Shown here: piece by piece, positions 1 through 8,693 of the stretch | Numbering within the stretch: the stretch's first letter is position 1 | Layout of the letters: every line of letters begins with the position of its first letter | Assembly: GCF_002733955.1 (NCBI RefSeq) | Contig: NZ_NVXQ01000004.1 | Coordinates: 186,001-250,000 of the forward strand | Direction: 5' to 3' | Length of the DNA: 64,000 nt | DNA from: Hoeflea sp. | GTDB lineage: Bacteria > Pseudomonadota > Alphaproteobacteria > Rhizobiales > Rhizobiaceae | The notes under the pieces: generated by a model | Seen by the model: only the letters and a program-made list of their open reading frames with translations | What the model was told of the DNA's origin: nothing | Databases searched by the model: none | Program-made: the position numbers and the translations under genes

Positions 1-1
1 C

Positions 2-1141
2 ATCATCAACCTACCATCGTTCCGCGCAGACCCGGCGCGCCATGGCTGCCGTTCGGAGACGGTCATCGCGGTCGACCTGGTGCGCGGCCTGGTGCTCATC
101 GGCGGCACCTCCTATGCCGGCGAAATGAAGAAGTCGGTGTTCACGGCACTCAACTACCTGTTGCCGGCCAAAGGCGTGATGCCAATGCACTGCTCGGCCA
201 ATGTCGGGCCAGACGGCGACACGGCGGTGTTCTTCGGTCTTTCGGGAACCGGCAAGACCACGCTGTCGGCAGACCCGAAGCGCACCCTGATCGGCGATGA
301 CGAGCATGGCTGGGGCGAGGACGGCGTGTTCAACTTCGAAGGCGGCTGCTACGCCAAGACCATCCGGCTGTCGCGCGAGGCGGAACCGGAAATCTTCGGC
401 ACCACCGAACGCTTCGGCACGGTGCTGGAAAACGTGGTTCTGGACGAAAACCGGGTCCCTGATTTCGACGACGGGTCGCTGACCGAAAACACCCGCTGCG
501 CCTACCCGCTGCACTTCATTCCGAACGCCAGCGAGACCGGCCGTTCGGGACATCCGCACAACATCATCATGCTGACCGCTGATGCGTTCGGCGTGATGCC
601 TCCGATCGCCAAGCTGACGCCGGAACAGGCGATGTACCACTTCCTGTCGGGCTACACCGCGAAGGTGGCCGGTACGGAGAAGGGCGTGACCGAGCCGGAA
701 GCGACATTCTCGACCTGCTTTGGCGCACCATTCATGCCGCGGCATCCATCGGAATACGGCGATCTTCTGCGCCAGCTGATCAATGATCACAAGGTCAATT
801 GCTGGCTGGTCAACACCGGCTGGACCGGTGGCGCCTATGGCGAAGGCCAGCGCATGCCGATCAAGGCAACGCGGGCCCTGCTCAGCGGTGCGCTCGACGG
901 TTCGCTCGACACTGGCGATTTCCGCACCGACCCGAATTTCGGATTTGCCGTGCCGGTTACGGTCGAAGGCGTCGACAGCGCGATCCTCGATCCGCGTTCG
1001 ACCTGGGCTGACAAGGACGCCTATGATGCCGCCGCCAACCGGCTGGTCGGCATGTTCATCGAGAACTTCGCCAAGTTCGAGGCCCATGTCGATGGTTCGG
1101 TGCTTGATGCGGCACCCGGCTTCAAGGCTGCCGCCGAATAA
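2..1141 (+). CDS. pckA: Phosphoenolpyruvate carboxykinase (ATP), 5'-truncated by window edge
   Basis: Gluconeogenic enzyme that converts oxaloacetate and ATP to PEP, CO2 and ADP in the cytosol. The reading frame is open from base 2, so the gene starts outside the window. About 379 residues are present of the roughly 535 usual for the family. Visible signatures are the [10 protein letters not shown] and [11 protein letters not shown] segments, the kinase-1a P-loop [11 protein letters not shown] (bases about 238-270), the metal/nucleotide segment [12 protein letters not shown], and ENTRCAYPL further on. The stop is TAA at 1139-1141. A GC-rich hairpin follows about 30 bases downstream. The family assignment is very secure. 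The long ORF on the opposite strand (11-1087) is a codon shadow. Confidence 0.97.
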   Translation: MINLPSFRADPARHGCRSETVIAVDLVRGLVLIGGTSYAGEMKKSVFTALNYLLPAKGVMPMHCSANVGPDGDTAVFFGLSGTGKTTLSADPKRTLIGDDEHGWGEDGVFNFEGGCYAKTIRLSREAEPEIFGTTERFGTVLENVVLDENRVPDFDDGSLTENTRCAYPLHFIPNASETGRSGHPHNIIMLTADAFGVMPPIAKLTPEQAMYHFLSGYTAKVAGTEKGVTEPEATFSTCFGAPFMPRHPSEYGDLLRQLINDHKVNCWLVNTGWTGGAYGEGQRMPIKATRALLSGALDGSLDTGDFRTDPNFGFAVPVTVEGVDSAILDPRSTWADKDAYDAAANRLVGMFIENFAKFEAHVDGSVLDAAPGFKAAAE

Positions 1142-1168
1142 GCTCAGCGATCATTGCTGCAAACTTTT

Positions 1169-1197
1169 ACAGGCCCCGTTGACCCAGCGGGGCCTGT
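1169..1197 (+). terminator. Hairpin after pckA
   Basis: A 9-bp perfect stem (ACAGGCCCC / GGGGCCTGT) with an 11-base loop lies 28 bases after the pckA stop and about 45 bases before the nitroreductase start. No strong T-tract follows, so this may be a weak or Rho-assisted terminator or an mRNA 3'-end stabiliser. Confidence 0.5.
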
Positions 1198-1240
1198 CGC
1201 GCATTTTCGGCCGGTTCGAACCCCGGAAGGAGCACACGCC

Positions 1241-1909
1241 ATGGCCGAAACTGTTGCGCTTTCGCTCGCCCGGAAGCCGGACGCGGAGATGCTGGACGAG
1301 GCGCAAAGATTCTTCGAGCTGATGCAGGCGCGCCGCACGGTGCGGGATTTTTCATCCGATCCGGTGGATCCGGAGATCATCCGGCTGGCGGTCCGAGCCG
1401 CAGCGACAGCGCCATCGGGCGCCAATCAGCAGCCGTGGAGTTTCGTCGCCATCAGCGATCCCGAGACCAAGCGCGCCATCAGGCTGGCCGCAGAAGCGGA
1501 GGAGCGGGCGTTTTACGATGGCAAGGCGGGCGAGGAATGGCTCGGCGCGCTGGCGCATCTCGGCACCGACGCCGACAAGCCGTTCCTGGAAACCGCGCCC
1601 TGGCTGATCGTGATCTTCGGTCAGCGCTGGGGCACGGATGACGAAGGCCGCAAGGTCAAGCATTACTATGTGCCCGAATCGGTCTCCATCGCCATCGGGC
1701 TGCTGATTGCCAGCCTGCATTCGGCGGGACTGGCAACGCTGACGCACACACCTTCTCCGATGGGCTTTCTCAACCAGATCTGCGGCCGGCCCGACAATGA
1801 GAAACCGTTCGTGCTGCTGGTGGTCGGCCACCCGGCCGAAGGCGCGCGGGTTCCGGCGATCAGCCGCAAGGACGAGGATGAGGTTCTGTTCTGGAAGACA
1901 GCGCCATGA
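1241..1909 (+). CDS. Nitroreductase-family FMN oxidoreductase
   Basis: 222-residue member of the nitroreductase fold, a homodimeric FMN- and NAD(P)H-dependent family of reductases or dehalogenases; the true substrate is unknown. An N-terminal RRTVRDF motif is followed by the [13 protein letters not shown]-phosphate segment. Further on are PWLIVIFGQ, the [30 protein letters not shown]-type region (in part) characteristic of iodotyrosine-deiodinase/BluB-like members, and a C-terminal [13 protein letters not shown]. The ATG at 1241 is preceded by GGAAGGAG about 9 bases upstream, so it is preferred over an in-frame start at 1154. The stop overlaps the ATG of arfB (ATGA), implying translational coupling. 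Confidence 0.88.
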   Translation: MAETVALSLARKPDAEMLDEAQRFFELMQARRTVRDFSSDPVDPEIIRLAVRAAATAPSGANQQPWSFVAISDPETKRAIRLAAEAEERAFYDGKAGEEWLGALAHLGTDADKPFLETAPWLIVIFGQRWGTDDEGRKVKHYYVPESVSIAIGLLIASLHSAGLATLTHTPSPMGFLNQICGRPDNEKPFVLLVVGHPAEGARVPAISRKDEDEVLFWKTAP

Positions 1910-2340
1910 GCACTGACCCTCTCCATGCAGCGCGGGACATCGTTATCGCCGGTTGGGAGCTGAGCGAGAGTTTCATTCGCGCCTCCGGCCCCGGCGGGCA
2001 GAACGTTAACAAGGTGGCGACGGCGGTGCAGTTGCGCTTTGACATCCGCAATTCGCCTTCGCTGCCCGAACGGGTCAAGAAGAACGCAATCAAGCTTGGC
2101 GGCAGCCGGGTGTCGAAGGACGGCGTCATTATTATCGAGGCCAACCGGTTCCGGACCCAGGAACGCAACCGGGCCGATGCGCGCGAGCGGCTGGTGGAAC
2201 TGATCAACCAGGCCTCGGAGCCACCGCCGCCGCCAAGGCGCAAGACGAGGCCGACCAGAGGCTCGGTCGAGCGGCGGCTGGCGGCGAAAACCGGCCGCGG
2301 CCAGATCAAGAAAGCCCGCGGCAAGGTGCGCGACGAGTAG
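1906..2340 (+). CDS. arfB: Alternative ribosome-rescue factor ArfB (class I RF domain, GGQ)
   Basis: 144-residue peptidyl-tRNA hydrolase related to class I release factors and to E. coli YaeJ/ArfB. It rescues ribosomes stalled on non-stop mRNAs by hydrolysing peptidyl-tRNA. The catalytic GGQ sits in [12 protein letters not shown] (residues about 27-38). The expected Lys/Arg-rich C-terminal tail that probes the empty mRNA channel is present ([19 protein letters not shown] and following). It lacks the stop-codon recognition domains of RF1/RF2, as expected. The start overlaps the nitroreductase stop by four bases, so the two are probably cotranslated. Confidence 0.93.
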   Translation: MSTDPLHAARDIVIAGWELSESFIRASGPGGQNVNKVATAVQLRFDIRNSPSLPERVKKNAIKLGGSRVSKDGVIIIEANRFRTQERNRADARERLVELINQASEPPPPPRRKTRPTRGSVERRLAAKTGRGQIKKARGKVRDE

Positions 2341-2420
2341 ATTGGCACAAGCTTTTGGTTGGCAGACTGTATTCGGCCATGCTTAAGTCATCACGATATT
2401 CACTCAGGGAGACACGGTTT

Positions 2421-2936
2421 ATGGGCATTTTCGATTTCATCAAATCAGCCGGCAAGAAGCTCGGCATTGGCGGCGACGACGAGGCGCCGGAAGCCGATGC
2501 GGTGAAGAAAGAGCTGGATTCGCATGGTCTGGGCACCGACAAGGTCGATGTGAAGGTCGACGGCGACAAGATCGTTCTCTCCGGTGTGGTCGAAGACCAG
2601 TCAATCTTCGAAAAGGCGATCGTGGCCGTGGGCAATACGCTGGGCATTTCCAAGGTCGAGGCTTCCGAACTCAAGGTGGTCATTCCGGACTCCGGCCTTT
2701 CGCTCGGCTCCACCGACATGACCGAGCTGGTCAAGGCATCGACACCGGCCAAGGAACCGAAGTTCCACACGGTCGAAAAGGGCGACAATCTCTGGAAGGT
2801 TGCCGAGGCCGCCTATGGCAAGGGCAAGGGATCGAAATACACGGTGATCTTCGAGGCCAACAAGCCGATGCTGTCGGATCCCGACAAGATCTATCCGGGC
2901 CAGGTGCTGCGCATTCCCGATATCGAAACAGCCTGA
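2421..2936 (+). CDS. BON-LysM domain protein (Kbp/YgaU-like)
   Basis: 171 residues with a short amphipathic N-terminus (MGIFDFIKSAGKKLG), a BON-like domain at about residues 35-95 and a C-terminal LysM module at about 110-165 (HTVEKGDNLWKVAEAAYG ... YPGQVLRIP). This matches the architecture of E. coli Kbp (YgaU), a K+-binding cytoplasmic protein; rhizobial homologues are usually annotated only as LysM proteins. No signal peptide is visible. The ATG at 2421 has a GGGAGA ribosome site about 8 bases upstream, so the upstream in-frame GTG at 2355 is unlikely. A long perfect hairpin follows the stop. Confidence 0.87.
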   Translation: MGIFDFIKSAGKKLGIGGDDEAPEADAVKKELDSHGLGTDKVDVKVDGDKIVLSGVVEDQSIFEKAIVAVGNTLGISKVEASELKVVIPDSGLSLGSTDMTELVKASTPAKEPKFHTVEKGDNLWKVAEAAYGKGKGSKYTVIFEANKPMLSDPDKIYPGQVLRIPDIETA

Positions 2937-2947
2937 CAAGGCGAACA

Positions 2948-2997
2948 GAGATAGAGCACCCCGAGACCACAGAATTGACATCAGGGTGCTCTATCTC
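2948..2997. repeat. Perfect 14-bp inverted repeat after the LysM gene
   Basis: GAGATAGAGCACCC (2948-2961) and GGGTGCTCTATCTC (2984-2997) form a perfect 14-bp stem with a 22-base loop. There is no T-tract. The right arm shares the 11-mer TGCTCTATCTC with the 107-bp repeat at 59331-59437, so it may be a decayed or short relative of that repeat as well as a transcript end for the LysM gene. Confidence 0.6.
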
Positions 2998-3062
2998 GCG
3001 GTTTCAGGCGCCGGCGCCAAGGCCGGTGCGGACTGTCTGACAACCGTGAGAAAAGGCGGGAA

Positions 3063-3671
3063 ATGTTCGTTCTGCCCAAAGGCGTACGCCACATTCCAGG
3101 TCATCTTGACCGCGACGCGCAGCAAGCGCTGCTCGATGACATTCGCGAAGTGGTGCGGCAGGCACCACTCTACCGCCCGGAAATGCCGCGCAGCGGCAAG
3201 CCGCTGAGCGTGCGGATGACCAATTGCGGAGAGCTTGGCTGGCTTACCGACAAGAAAGGCTACCGCTACCAGGATCACCATCCGGTAACCGGCGAACCCT
3301 GGCCGCCCATTCCAGATCGCTTGCTCAAGCTATGGGACGAATTTTCGGGCCATCCGGCTCCACCGCAGGCCTGCCTGGTCAATTTCTACGACAGCAGCGC
3401 CCGGATGGGGATGCACCAGGACCGTGACGAGAGTGATCTGTCCGCGCCGGTTCTCTCCGTCTCGCTGGGCGATGCCTGCCGGTTCCGGATCGGCGGCACC
3501 GAACGCGGTCAACCCACGAAATCGTTCCGGCTCGAAAGCGGTGACATCGTTGTTCTCGGGGGCGAAGGCCGACTGGCGTTTCATGGCGTCGACAAGATCT
3601 ATCCGACCACGTCGACGCTGCTCAAGGATGGCGGCCGCATCAACCTGACCATGCGGCGGGTGACGGCCTGA
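3063..3671 (+). CDS. alkB: AlkB-type 2-oxoglutarate/Fe(II) dioxygenase
   Basis: 202-residue DNA/RNA repair dioxygenase that removes alkyl lesions such as 1-methyladenine and 3-methylcytosine by oxidative demethylation. The iron ligands are visible: H118-x-D120 in MHQDRDE and H174 in FHGVDKI. The 2-oxoglutarate-binding arginines lie in RINLTMRR (192-199). The substrate-lid region (RMTNCGELGW, about 51-60) is also AlkB-like. Length and motif spacing agree with E. coli AlkB (216 aa). The gene stands alone, convergent with coaA, and no adjacent ada is seen. Confidence 0.95.
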   Translation: MFVLPKGVRHIPGHLDRDAQQALLDDIREVVRQAPLYRPEMPRSGKPLSVRMTNCGELGWLTDKKGYRYQDHHPVTGEPWPPIPDRLLKLWDEFSGHPAPPQACLVNFYDSSARMGMHQDRDESDLSAPVLSVSLGDACRFRIGGTERGQPTKSFRLESGDIVVLGGEGRLAFHGVDKIYPTTSTLLKDGGRINLTMRRVTA

Positions 3672-3712
3672 GCCGACCGCCTTTTGGCTGGAGGCGTTGA
3701 CGGCGATGCGGC

Positions 3713-4705
3713 TCAGAGTTTGCGCAGAGCCACCTGTTCGATCAGATGGTTTTCGGCCTTGCGCAGGATCAGGTCGGCGCGCGGCCGGGTCGGCAGGATG
3801 TTCTGGCGCAGGTTTTTGAGGTTGATGTTTTCCCAGAGACTTTCAGCTATGGCGCGGGCGGCCTCTTCCTTGATCGCGGCATAGCGGTGGAAGAAGGATT
3901 CGGGGTTCTGGAACGCGGTCTGCCGCAAATTCATGAAGCGATCGACATACCATTTGTGAATGTCGTCTTCCTCGGCATCGATATAGATCGAGAAATCGAA
4001 GAAGTCCGAGACGAACGGGATGATTTTGCCGTCTTCGGGCAGATCGCGCACCTGCAGCACGTTGATGCCTTCGAAAATCAGGATGTCGGGCCGGTCGATG
4101 GTGGTGAAGCTACCGGGCAGCACATCGTAGGTCATGTGCGAATAGCACGGCGCCTTGACATTGGGCTGGCCTGCCTTGATGCCGGAGAGAAAGCGCAGAA
4201 CCGCGCCGACATCATAGCTCTCGGGAAAGCCCTTCCGGTCCATCAGGTCTTCCCGACGGAGCACCTCGTTGGGATAGAGAAAACCGTCGGTGGTCACCAG
4301 ATCCACCTTCGGGCTCGACGGCCAGCGCTTCAGAAGCTCTGCCAGAACACGAGCGGTGGTGGATTTTCCGACCGCCACCGAGCCGGCGATGCCGATGATG
4401 AAGGGGGTCTTGGCGACACCGGAAAGATTGAGGAAGCGCTTGCGCTGCTCGAACAGCAGCTGCGAAGATTCCACATGCGCCGAAAGCAGCCGCGACAGCG
4501 ACAGATAGATCCGCCGGACCTCGTCGAGATTGACCGGATCGTTGAGCGATCTGAGCCGGCGGACCTCGTCCTCGGTCAGGGTCAGCGGCGTGTCGGCGCG
4601 AAATTCAGCCCATTTGTCGGCGGTGAAGAACCGGTAAGGCGAGAACTCGTCACCCTTGAAATGATCAAGTGCGGGCGGTTGGATATTGGTCTGGTCCATG
4701 CTCAC
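3713..4705 (-). CDS. coaA: Type I pantothenate kinase
   Basis: Catalyses ATP-dependent phosphorylation of pantothenate, the first step of CoA synthesis. It is about 330 residues counted from GTG at 4705, or 328 from ATG at 4699. The P-loop GSVAVGKST is at about residues 108-116. A characteristic TTDGFLYPN segment and the [13 protein letters not shown]-terminal part are present. The GTG start overlaps the hisE stop (GTGA); the ATG two codons downstream is an equally possible start. Following hisE in the same direction is the usual rhizobial arrangement and suggests cotranscription with the his genes. Confidence 0.96.
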   Translation of the reverse strand: MSMDQTNIQPPALDHFKGDEFSPYRFFTADKWAEFRADTPLTLTEDEVRRLRSLNDPVNLDEVRRIYLSLSRLLSAHVESSQLLFEQRKRFLNLSGVAKTPFIIGIAGSVAVGKSTTARVLAELLKRWPSSPKVDLVTTDGFLYPNEVLRREDLMDRKGFPESYDVGAVLRFLSGIKAGQPNVKAPCYSHMTYDVLPGSFTTIDRPDILIFEGINVLQVRDLPEDGKIIPFVSDFFDFSIYIDAEEDDIHKWYVDRFMNLRQTAFQNPESFFHRYAAIKEEAARAIAESLWENINLKNLRQNILPTRPRADLILRKAENHLIEQVALRKL

Positions 4706-5025
4706 TCCGCCGTACGGCTCGCCTTTTCGGTGAGGCCCGATTGTGCGGTCCGGCCTTCAAGTTCACCCATCACCTCGTCCAGAGGTATATCCGCAATCTT
4801 TAGCACGACCATGAGGTGATACAGAAGATCCGCGGTTTCGCCGACCAGTTCGCCGCGGGTCTGCGAGGTGGCGGCAATCACGGTTTCGACTGCCTCCTCG
4901 CCAAGCTTCTTAGCAGCCTTGGGCATTCCGGCGGCAACAAGCTTTGCCGTCCAGGACGTGCCGGGATCAGCCAGCGACCTTTCGGAGACTATCCGTTCAA
5001 GATCAGTGAGAGTGAAGCTGGTCAT
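4702..5025 (-). CDS. hisE: Phosphoribosyl-ATP pyrophosphatase
   Basis: 107-residue all-alpha NTP-pyrophosphohydrolase of the second step of histidine synthesis. Metal-binding acidic helices are visible in [14 protein letters not shown] (about 39-52) and [18 protein letters not shown] (about 58-75). It is a stand-alone HisE rather than a HisIE fusion; no hisI is seen in the window. It lies 41 bases after hisF and overlaps coaA by four bases. Confidence 0.95.
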   Translation of the reverse strand: MTSFTLTDLERIVSERSLADPGTSWTAKLVAAGMPKAAKKLGEEAVETVIAATSQTRGELVGETADLLYHLMVVLKIADIPLDEVMGELEGRTAQSGLTEKASRTAE

Positions 5026-5066
5026 CTGGGACGTGTCTCCTGAGGCTTTTACCCGAGTGTACCTGA

Positions 5067-5843
5067 TCAGTTCAGGCGCATGTCGAGCCCGGCATCGGCC
5101 ATGAAGTGTTTGGCTTCACTGATGGTATAGGTTCCAAAATGGAAAATCGAGGCTGCCAGCACGGCTGTGGCGTGGCCATCGCGAATGCCCTCGACGAGGT
5201 GATCAAGGCTGCCGACACCGCCCGATGCGATCACCGGCACCCGCACGGCATCGGCGATGGTACGGGTCAGTCCGATATCATAGCCGGATTTGGTGCCGTC
5301 CTTGTCCATCGAGGTGAGCAGCAATTCGCCGGCCCCGCGCTCGACCATCTTGATGGCAAATTCCACCGCATCGATCCCGGTCGGTTCGCGCCCGCCATGG
5401 GTGAAGATCTCCCAGCGGTCGGTTTCACCGGGGGCTGAGACCTTCTTGGAATCAATCGAGACGACGATGCACTGGTTGCCGAACTTGTCGGCGGCCTCGG
5501 CCACGAAATCCGGGTTCTTGACCGCGGCCGAGTTGATCGAAACCTTGTCGGCGCCCGAGAGCAACAGCTTGCGGATGTCGGCCACGGTGCGAACACCACC
5601 CCCGACGGTCAGCGGCATGAAGCAATGTTCGGCGGTTTGCGCGACGACATCGAAAATGGTCTCGCGGTTGTCGGAGGAGGCGGTGATGTCGAGGAAGCAG
5701 AGCTCGTCGGCACCAGCCGCATCATAGGCCTGGGCGGCTTCAACCGGATCGCCCGCATCGATCAGATCGACAAAATTGACACCCTTGACGACGCGGCCGT
5801 CCTTGACGTCGAGACAAGGGATGACACGGGATTTCAGGGTCAT
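5067..5843 (-). CDS. hisF: Imidazole glycerol phosphate synthase, cyclase subunit
   Basis: 258-residue (beta/alpha)8 barrel that, with HisH-derived ammonia, closes the imidazole ring to give IGP and AICAR. Catalytic Asp residues correspond to D12 (PCLDVKDG) and D131 (VVSIDSKK). Phosphate-binding glycines are in LTVGGGVRT (79-87) and [10 protein letters not shown]. The ATG at 5843 is chosen because the conserved N-terminus [10 protein letters not shown] begins there. A GGAAAGG site lies 10 bases upstream, inside the linker described below. Unusually, a second copy of the first 15 codons sits just upstream (5903-5950). A leader ORF of 36 codons ends on the hisF start as ATGA, so translation may be coupled. 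Confidence 0.96.
   Translation of the reverse strand: MTLKSRVIPCLDVKDGRVVKGVNFVDLIDAGDPVEAAQAYDAAGADELCFLDITASSDNRETIFDVVAQTAEHCFMPLTVGGGVRTVADIRKLLLSGADKVSINSAAVKNPDFVAEAADKFGNQCIVVSIDSKKVSAPGETDRWEIFTHGGREPTGIDAVEFAIKMVERGAGELLLTSMDKDGTKSGYDIGLTRTIADAVRVPVIASGGVGSLDHLVEGIRDGHATAVLAASIFHFGTYTISEAKHFMADAGLDMRLN
5796..5843 (-). repeat. Direct repeat, hisF copy (functional 5' end)
   Basis: First 48 bases of hisF. It pairs with 5903-5950 at 39 of 48 positions, the two starts being 107 bases apart. Mismatches fall at third codon positions in the coding reading, except the last codon. Confidence 0.85.
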
Positions 5844-5950
5844 CGGACGGCCGCCTTTCCAGTTAGCACGTCCTCGCGGCAAAGCCGCTGCGGGGCGTGC
5901 GGGCAGTCCTTCACATCAAGGCACGGAATAACACGGGATTTCAGCGTCAT
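5840..5950 (-). CDS. 36-codon leader ORF made from a duplicated hisF 5' end
   Basis: Starts with the same 15 residues as HisF ([15 protein letters not shown]), then continues with an unrelated 21-residue tail ending GKAAVR. Its ATG overlaps the hisA stop (ATGA, 5950-5947) and its TGA overlaps the hisF ATG (5843-5840). Eight of the nine differences between the two 48-base copies are synonymous. This suggests the upstream copy derives from a divergent functional hisF, or was kept as coding sequence. Whether a peptide accumulates is unknown. It may serve only to carry ribosomes from hisA to hisF. Confidence 0.5.
   Translation of the reverse strand: MTLKSRVIPCLDVKDCPHAPQRLCREDVLTGKAAVR
5866..5900. 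repeat. Imperfect palindrome between the two hisF 5' copies
   Basis: Left arm 5866-5880 and right arm 5884-5900 enclose an AAA loop. The inner stem GCGGC-AAA-GCCGC and outer GCACG/CGTGC pairs match; the middle is bulged. It looks like a small palindromic (REP-type) element inserted into, or retained by, the hisF leader. No second copy was noticed elsewhere in this window. Confidence 0.55.
5903..5950 (-). repeat. Direct repeat, upstream copy of the hisF 5' end
   Basis: Encodes the HisF N-terminus through codon 15, then departs into the linker. It keeps the hisA stop/ATG overlap that was presumably the ancestral hisA-hisF junction. Confidence 0.85.
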
Positions 5951-6717
5951 GAGCGATCCGCCTCTTCGAATTTTGCGGCTTCAACGGCAAGCGTGCCATT
6001 GAGAACTCCCAGCGCTTCCGCCGGGTCGATGCGGCCGTCATAGAGCGCGCGGCCGGAGATCGCGCCTTCCAGGCTTGCGGCATCGGGCATCTTCATGCGG
6101 ACGATATCAGCGATCGAGGCCAGTCCGCCCGACGCAATCACCGGGATCGAGACGGCTTCGGCCAGCTCGATGGTCGATTCCCAGTTGATGCCGGTGAGCA
6201 CTCCATCGCGGTCGATGTCGGTGTAGATGATGGCGGCAACGCCGGCCCCCTCGAAACGCTGCGCCAGCTCGATCACACCCAGCTCCGACGCCTCGGCCCA
6301 ACCCTCGACGGCAACCTTGCCGCCCTTTGCATCGATGCCGACGGCGACCTTGCCCGGAAACAGCTTGCAGGCCTCGCGCACGAGATCCGGATCGCGCACC
6401 GCGATGGTGCCGAGAATGACGCGGGCCAGGCCCTTGTCGAGCCAGGCCTCGATATGGGCCAGCGTGCGGATGCCGCCGCCGAGCTGGACCGGGTTCTTGG
6501 TTGCCTTGAGGATCGCCTCAACCGCGGCGCCATTGACCGACTGGCCTTCAAAGGCGCCGTTAAGATCGACCACATGCAGCCATTCAAAGCCCTGCTCCTC
6601 GAAGGCGCGGGCCTGGGCTGCGGGATCTTCATTGTAGACGGTGGCCGAGTCCATCTCGCCCAGCTTGAGCCGCACGCACTGGCCGTCCTTGAGATCGATT
6701 GCGGGAAACAGGATCAT
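5947..6717 (-). CDS. hisA: Phosphoribosylformimino-AICAR ribotide isomerase
   Basis: 256-residue barrel that isomerises ProFAR to PRFAR, the step before HisF/HisH. Visible features are [14 protein letters not shown] (catalytic D8), the phosphate-binding QLGGGIRT and ASGGLAS motifs, and YTDIDRDG near the second catalytic Asp. The ATG at 6717 is one base downstream of the hisH stop codon; a longer in-frame start at 6747 lies inside hisH. Its stop overlaps the leader ORF that precedes hisF. Confidence 0.96.
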   Translation of the reverse strand: MILFPAIDLKDGQCVRLKLGEMDSATVYNEDPAAQARAFEEQGFEWLHVVDLNGAFEGQSVNGAAVEAILKATKNPVQLGGGIRTLAHIEAWLDKGLARVILGTIAVRDPDLVREACKLFPGKVAVGIDAKGGKVAVEGWAEASELGVIELAQRFEGAGVAAIIYTDIDRDGVLTGINWESTIELAEAVSIPVIASGGLASIADIVRMKMPDAASLEGAISGRALYDGRIDPAEALGVLNGTLAVEAAKFEEADRS

Positions 6718-6718
6718 G

Positions 6719-7369
6719 TCAGGGCTTCCATTTGAGAAAATTGGCAATCAGCGACAGACCCAGCGTCTGGCTCTTTTCCGGGTGGAACTGGGTACCGGCC
6801 TTGTTGCCATGGGCCACGGCAGCGGTCACCGGCCCGCCGTAATCGGTCATGGCGATCACATCATCGGGATTGTTAGCCGCCAATTGATAGGAGTGAACAA
6901 AATAGGCGTGCAGCCCGTCCGGCCCAGTCGGGATGCCATCAAACAGGGGGTGTGCGGATTTCAGCTCCAGCGTGTTCCAGCCAATCTGGGGGATTTTCAA
7001 AGCCGGATTCGAAGGCTTGATTTCGACCACATCACCGGGGATCCAGTCGAAGCCCCTTGTCGTCGTCTTTTCAAGCCCGCGGGTCGACATCAGCTGCATG
7101 CCGACGCAAATGCCCAGAAACGGCCGCGCCTTGTCTTCAACCGCGTGGCGCAAGGCGGCATCCATGCCGTCGATGGCATCGAGCCCGGCACGGCAATCGG
7201 CATAGGCGCCGACACCCGGCAGCACGACGCGGTCGGCACTGGCGACATGATCGGCATCGGCGCTCAGCGTGATGGTAGCCGATACGCCGGCTTCGCGCGC
7301 GGCGCGTTCGAATGCCTTGAGCGCCGAGCGCAGATTGCCCGAGCCGTAATCAACGATGACAACCTTCAT
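6719..7369 (-). CDS. hisH: Imidazole glycerol phosphate synthase, glutamine amidotransferase subunit
   Basis: 216-residue class I glutamine amidotransferase that supplies ammonia to HisF. The catalytic triad is visible: C88 in GICVGMQL, and H196 and E198 in FHPEKS. The N-terminal [13 protein letters not shown] is the canonical start. It is separated from the upstream DUF2628 gene by five bases and is followed closely by hisA, so it belongs to the same transcript. Confidence 0.96.
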   Translation of the reverse strand: MKVVIVDYGSGNLRSALKAFERAAREAGVSATITLSADADHVASADRVVLPGVGAYADCRAGLDAIDGMDAALRHAVEDKARPFLGICVGMQLMSTRGLEKTTTRGFDWIPGDVVEIKPSNPALKIPQIGWNTLELKSAHPLFDGIPTGPDGLHAYFVHSYQLAANNPDDVIAMTDYGGPVTAAVAHGNKAGTQFHPEKSQTLGLSLIANFLKWKP

Positions 7370-7374
7370 CAGGT

Positions 7375-7857
7375 TCAGTTCCTTTCAACCGGCACAAGGC
7401 CGATGGAGCCATGGTCACTGCCGGGCTGGCGTCCCGGCTTCAATGGCTGGCGAGGGGTCACAAGATTTGAGCGCGCCGGAGCCTGGAGATTGGATGCGGC
7501 CTGGCGCGCGTGAATGTCAAACGCGACAGCAGGGTCATCCGTTTCAACCACGTCGACCAGCCGCCAGCCGCGGCGCTGAAGCGCTGCCGCACGCCAGCCC
7601 CTGCCCTCAAGCGCCGTGATCAAGGACAAGGCAAGACTGAGGGCCAGACCGAGCGCCGGTTGGCCAAGACTGCCCGAAAGCATGGTGGCTCCCGCCATCA
7701 CAAGGGCTGCGGCAATCGCTTCGAGCCAGAGGCGATTGAACAACAGCCAGATGACCGGCACGAAAAACGCGACCGGTGCGAAGCGGTCGGCGATCACCAC
7801 CGAACGCTCGTCCGGTATCTGTGCACCAGGGCTGGCCAGAACAAGATAGGCGGTCAT
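7375..7857 (-). CDS. DUF2628-family membrane protein inside the his cluster
   Basis: 160 residues of unknown function. The first about 30 residues are soluble ([19 protein letters not shown]). Two or three hydrophobic segments follow at about 30-47, 49-66 and 67-83. Then comes a soluble domain with the repeated RGWR element and [12 protein letters not shown], ending in a basic/proline-rich tail. Family assignment is by resemblance to DUF2628 proteins found at this place in other rhizobia. It lies 38 bases after hisB and 5 bases before hisH, so it is probably expressed with histidine genes; a metabolic role is not shown. Confidence 0.75.
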   Translation of the reverse strand: MTAYLVLASPGAQIPDERSVVIADRFAPVAFFVPVIWLLFNRLWLEAIAAALVMAGATMLSGSLGQPALGLALSLALSLITALEGRGWRAAALQRRGWRLVDVVETDDPAVAFDIHARQAASNLQAPARSNLVTPRQPLKPGRQPGSDHGSIGLVPVERN

Positions 7858-7895
7858 TGCGGTTGTCTCCGATCAGCCTTCAGGCCCGAAACGGC

Positions 7896-8504
7896 TCAGG
7901 CCAGCGATCCCTTGGTCGAGGGGATCCGGTCCTTCTGGCGTGGATCAACTTCACAGGCGACACGCAGGACGCGGGCCACCGCCTTGAAGCAGGTCTCGGC
8001 GATGTGATGATTGTTGGCGCCATAGATATTGGAGACATGCAGGGTGATGCCGCCATGCTGGGCCAGCGCCTGGAAGAACTCGCGCACCAGCTCGGTGTCG
8101 AAACTGCCGATCTTGGGCGCGCTGAAGCTGACATCCCAGACCAGAAACGGGCGGCCGGAAATATCTATGGCAGCGCGGGTCAGGGTTTCGTCCATCGCCA
8201 GATCGAGCGAGGCGTACCGGTTGATGCCCTTGCGGTCACCCAGCGCCTTGGCCAGCGCCTGGCCGATGGCGATGCCGGTGTCTTCGACCGTGTGGTGATC
8301 GTCGATGTGCAGATCGCCCTTGGCCTTGATGTCCATGTCGATCAGCGAGTGGCGCGACAACTGCTCGAGCATGTGATCGAAAAAGCCAACGCCGGTCGAA
8401 ATGTCACCGGCCCCAGTGCCATCAACAGACACGGACACGGATATATCGGTTTCGTTGGTCTTGCGGGCAACGGCAGCGGTGCGCGCGGTTTCGGTGGTGG
8501 CCAT
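7896..8504 (-). CDS. hisB: Imidazoleglycerol-phosphate dehydratase
   Basis: 202-residue Mn-dependent dehydratase converting IGP to imidazole acetol phosphate. Metal-ligand motifs are [28 protein letters not shown] and HGGITLHV...NNHHIAE. It is a monofunctional HisB without the histidinol-phosphatase domain, as in other alphaproteobacteria. It is the first gene of the his-coaA run on this strand, and its start faces hslV across a 189-base divergent intergenic region. Confidence 0.96.
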   Translation of the reverse strand: MATTETARTAAVARKTNETDISVSVSVDGTGAGDISTGVGFFDHMLEQLSRHSLIDMDIKAKGDLHIDDHHTVEDTGIAIGQALAKALGDRKGINRYASLDLAMDETLTRAAIDISGRPFLVWDVSFSAPKIGSFDTELVREFFQALAQHGGITLHVSNIYGANNHHIAETCFKAVARVLRVACEVDPRQKDRIPSTKGSLA

Positions 8505-8693
8505 CTGTCGTCTCCGAACGGTACAGTCGAGCGCTCAATATCAGGCCGCACTCGAAATATCCAGAACGGCTTTGGCGCGACGCGCGAAGGTCGAGCGCTG
8601 GCGGCGGATTTGCATTCGCCCGGCAGAGACTTACATAGGGCTGACCTCATCAGACCCGCGGCCGCGAGCGCCGCTTGCAGGAAAGGATGCCCC
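8505..8693. promoter_or_regulatory. Divergent hisB / hslV control region
   Basis: On the plus strand TTGCAT (8610-8615) and TACATA (8632-8637), separated by 16 bases, form a plausible housekeeping-type promoter for hslV. No clear sigma-32 pair (CTTGAAA ... CCATNT) was recognised. The ribosome site AGGAAAGG precedes hslV. No matching promoter for hisB could be picked out with confidence. Confidence 0.4.

Noticed and set aside
11-1087. 358-codon minus-strand ORF opposite pckA
   Set aside because: Antisense to an unmistakable pckA frame.
8610-8637. Sigma-32 heat-shock promoter for hslV
   Set aside because: The boxes found fit a housekeeping promoter better than the alphaproteobacterial sigma-32 consensus.
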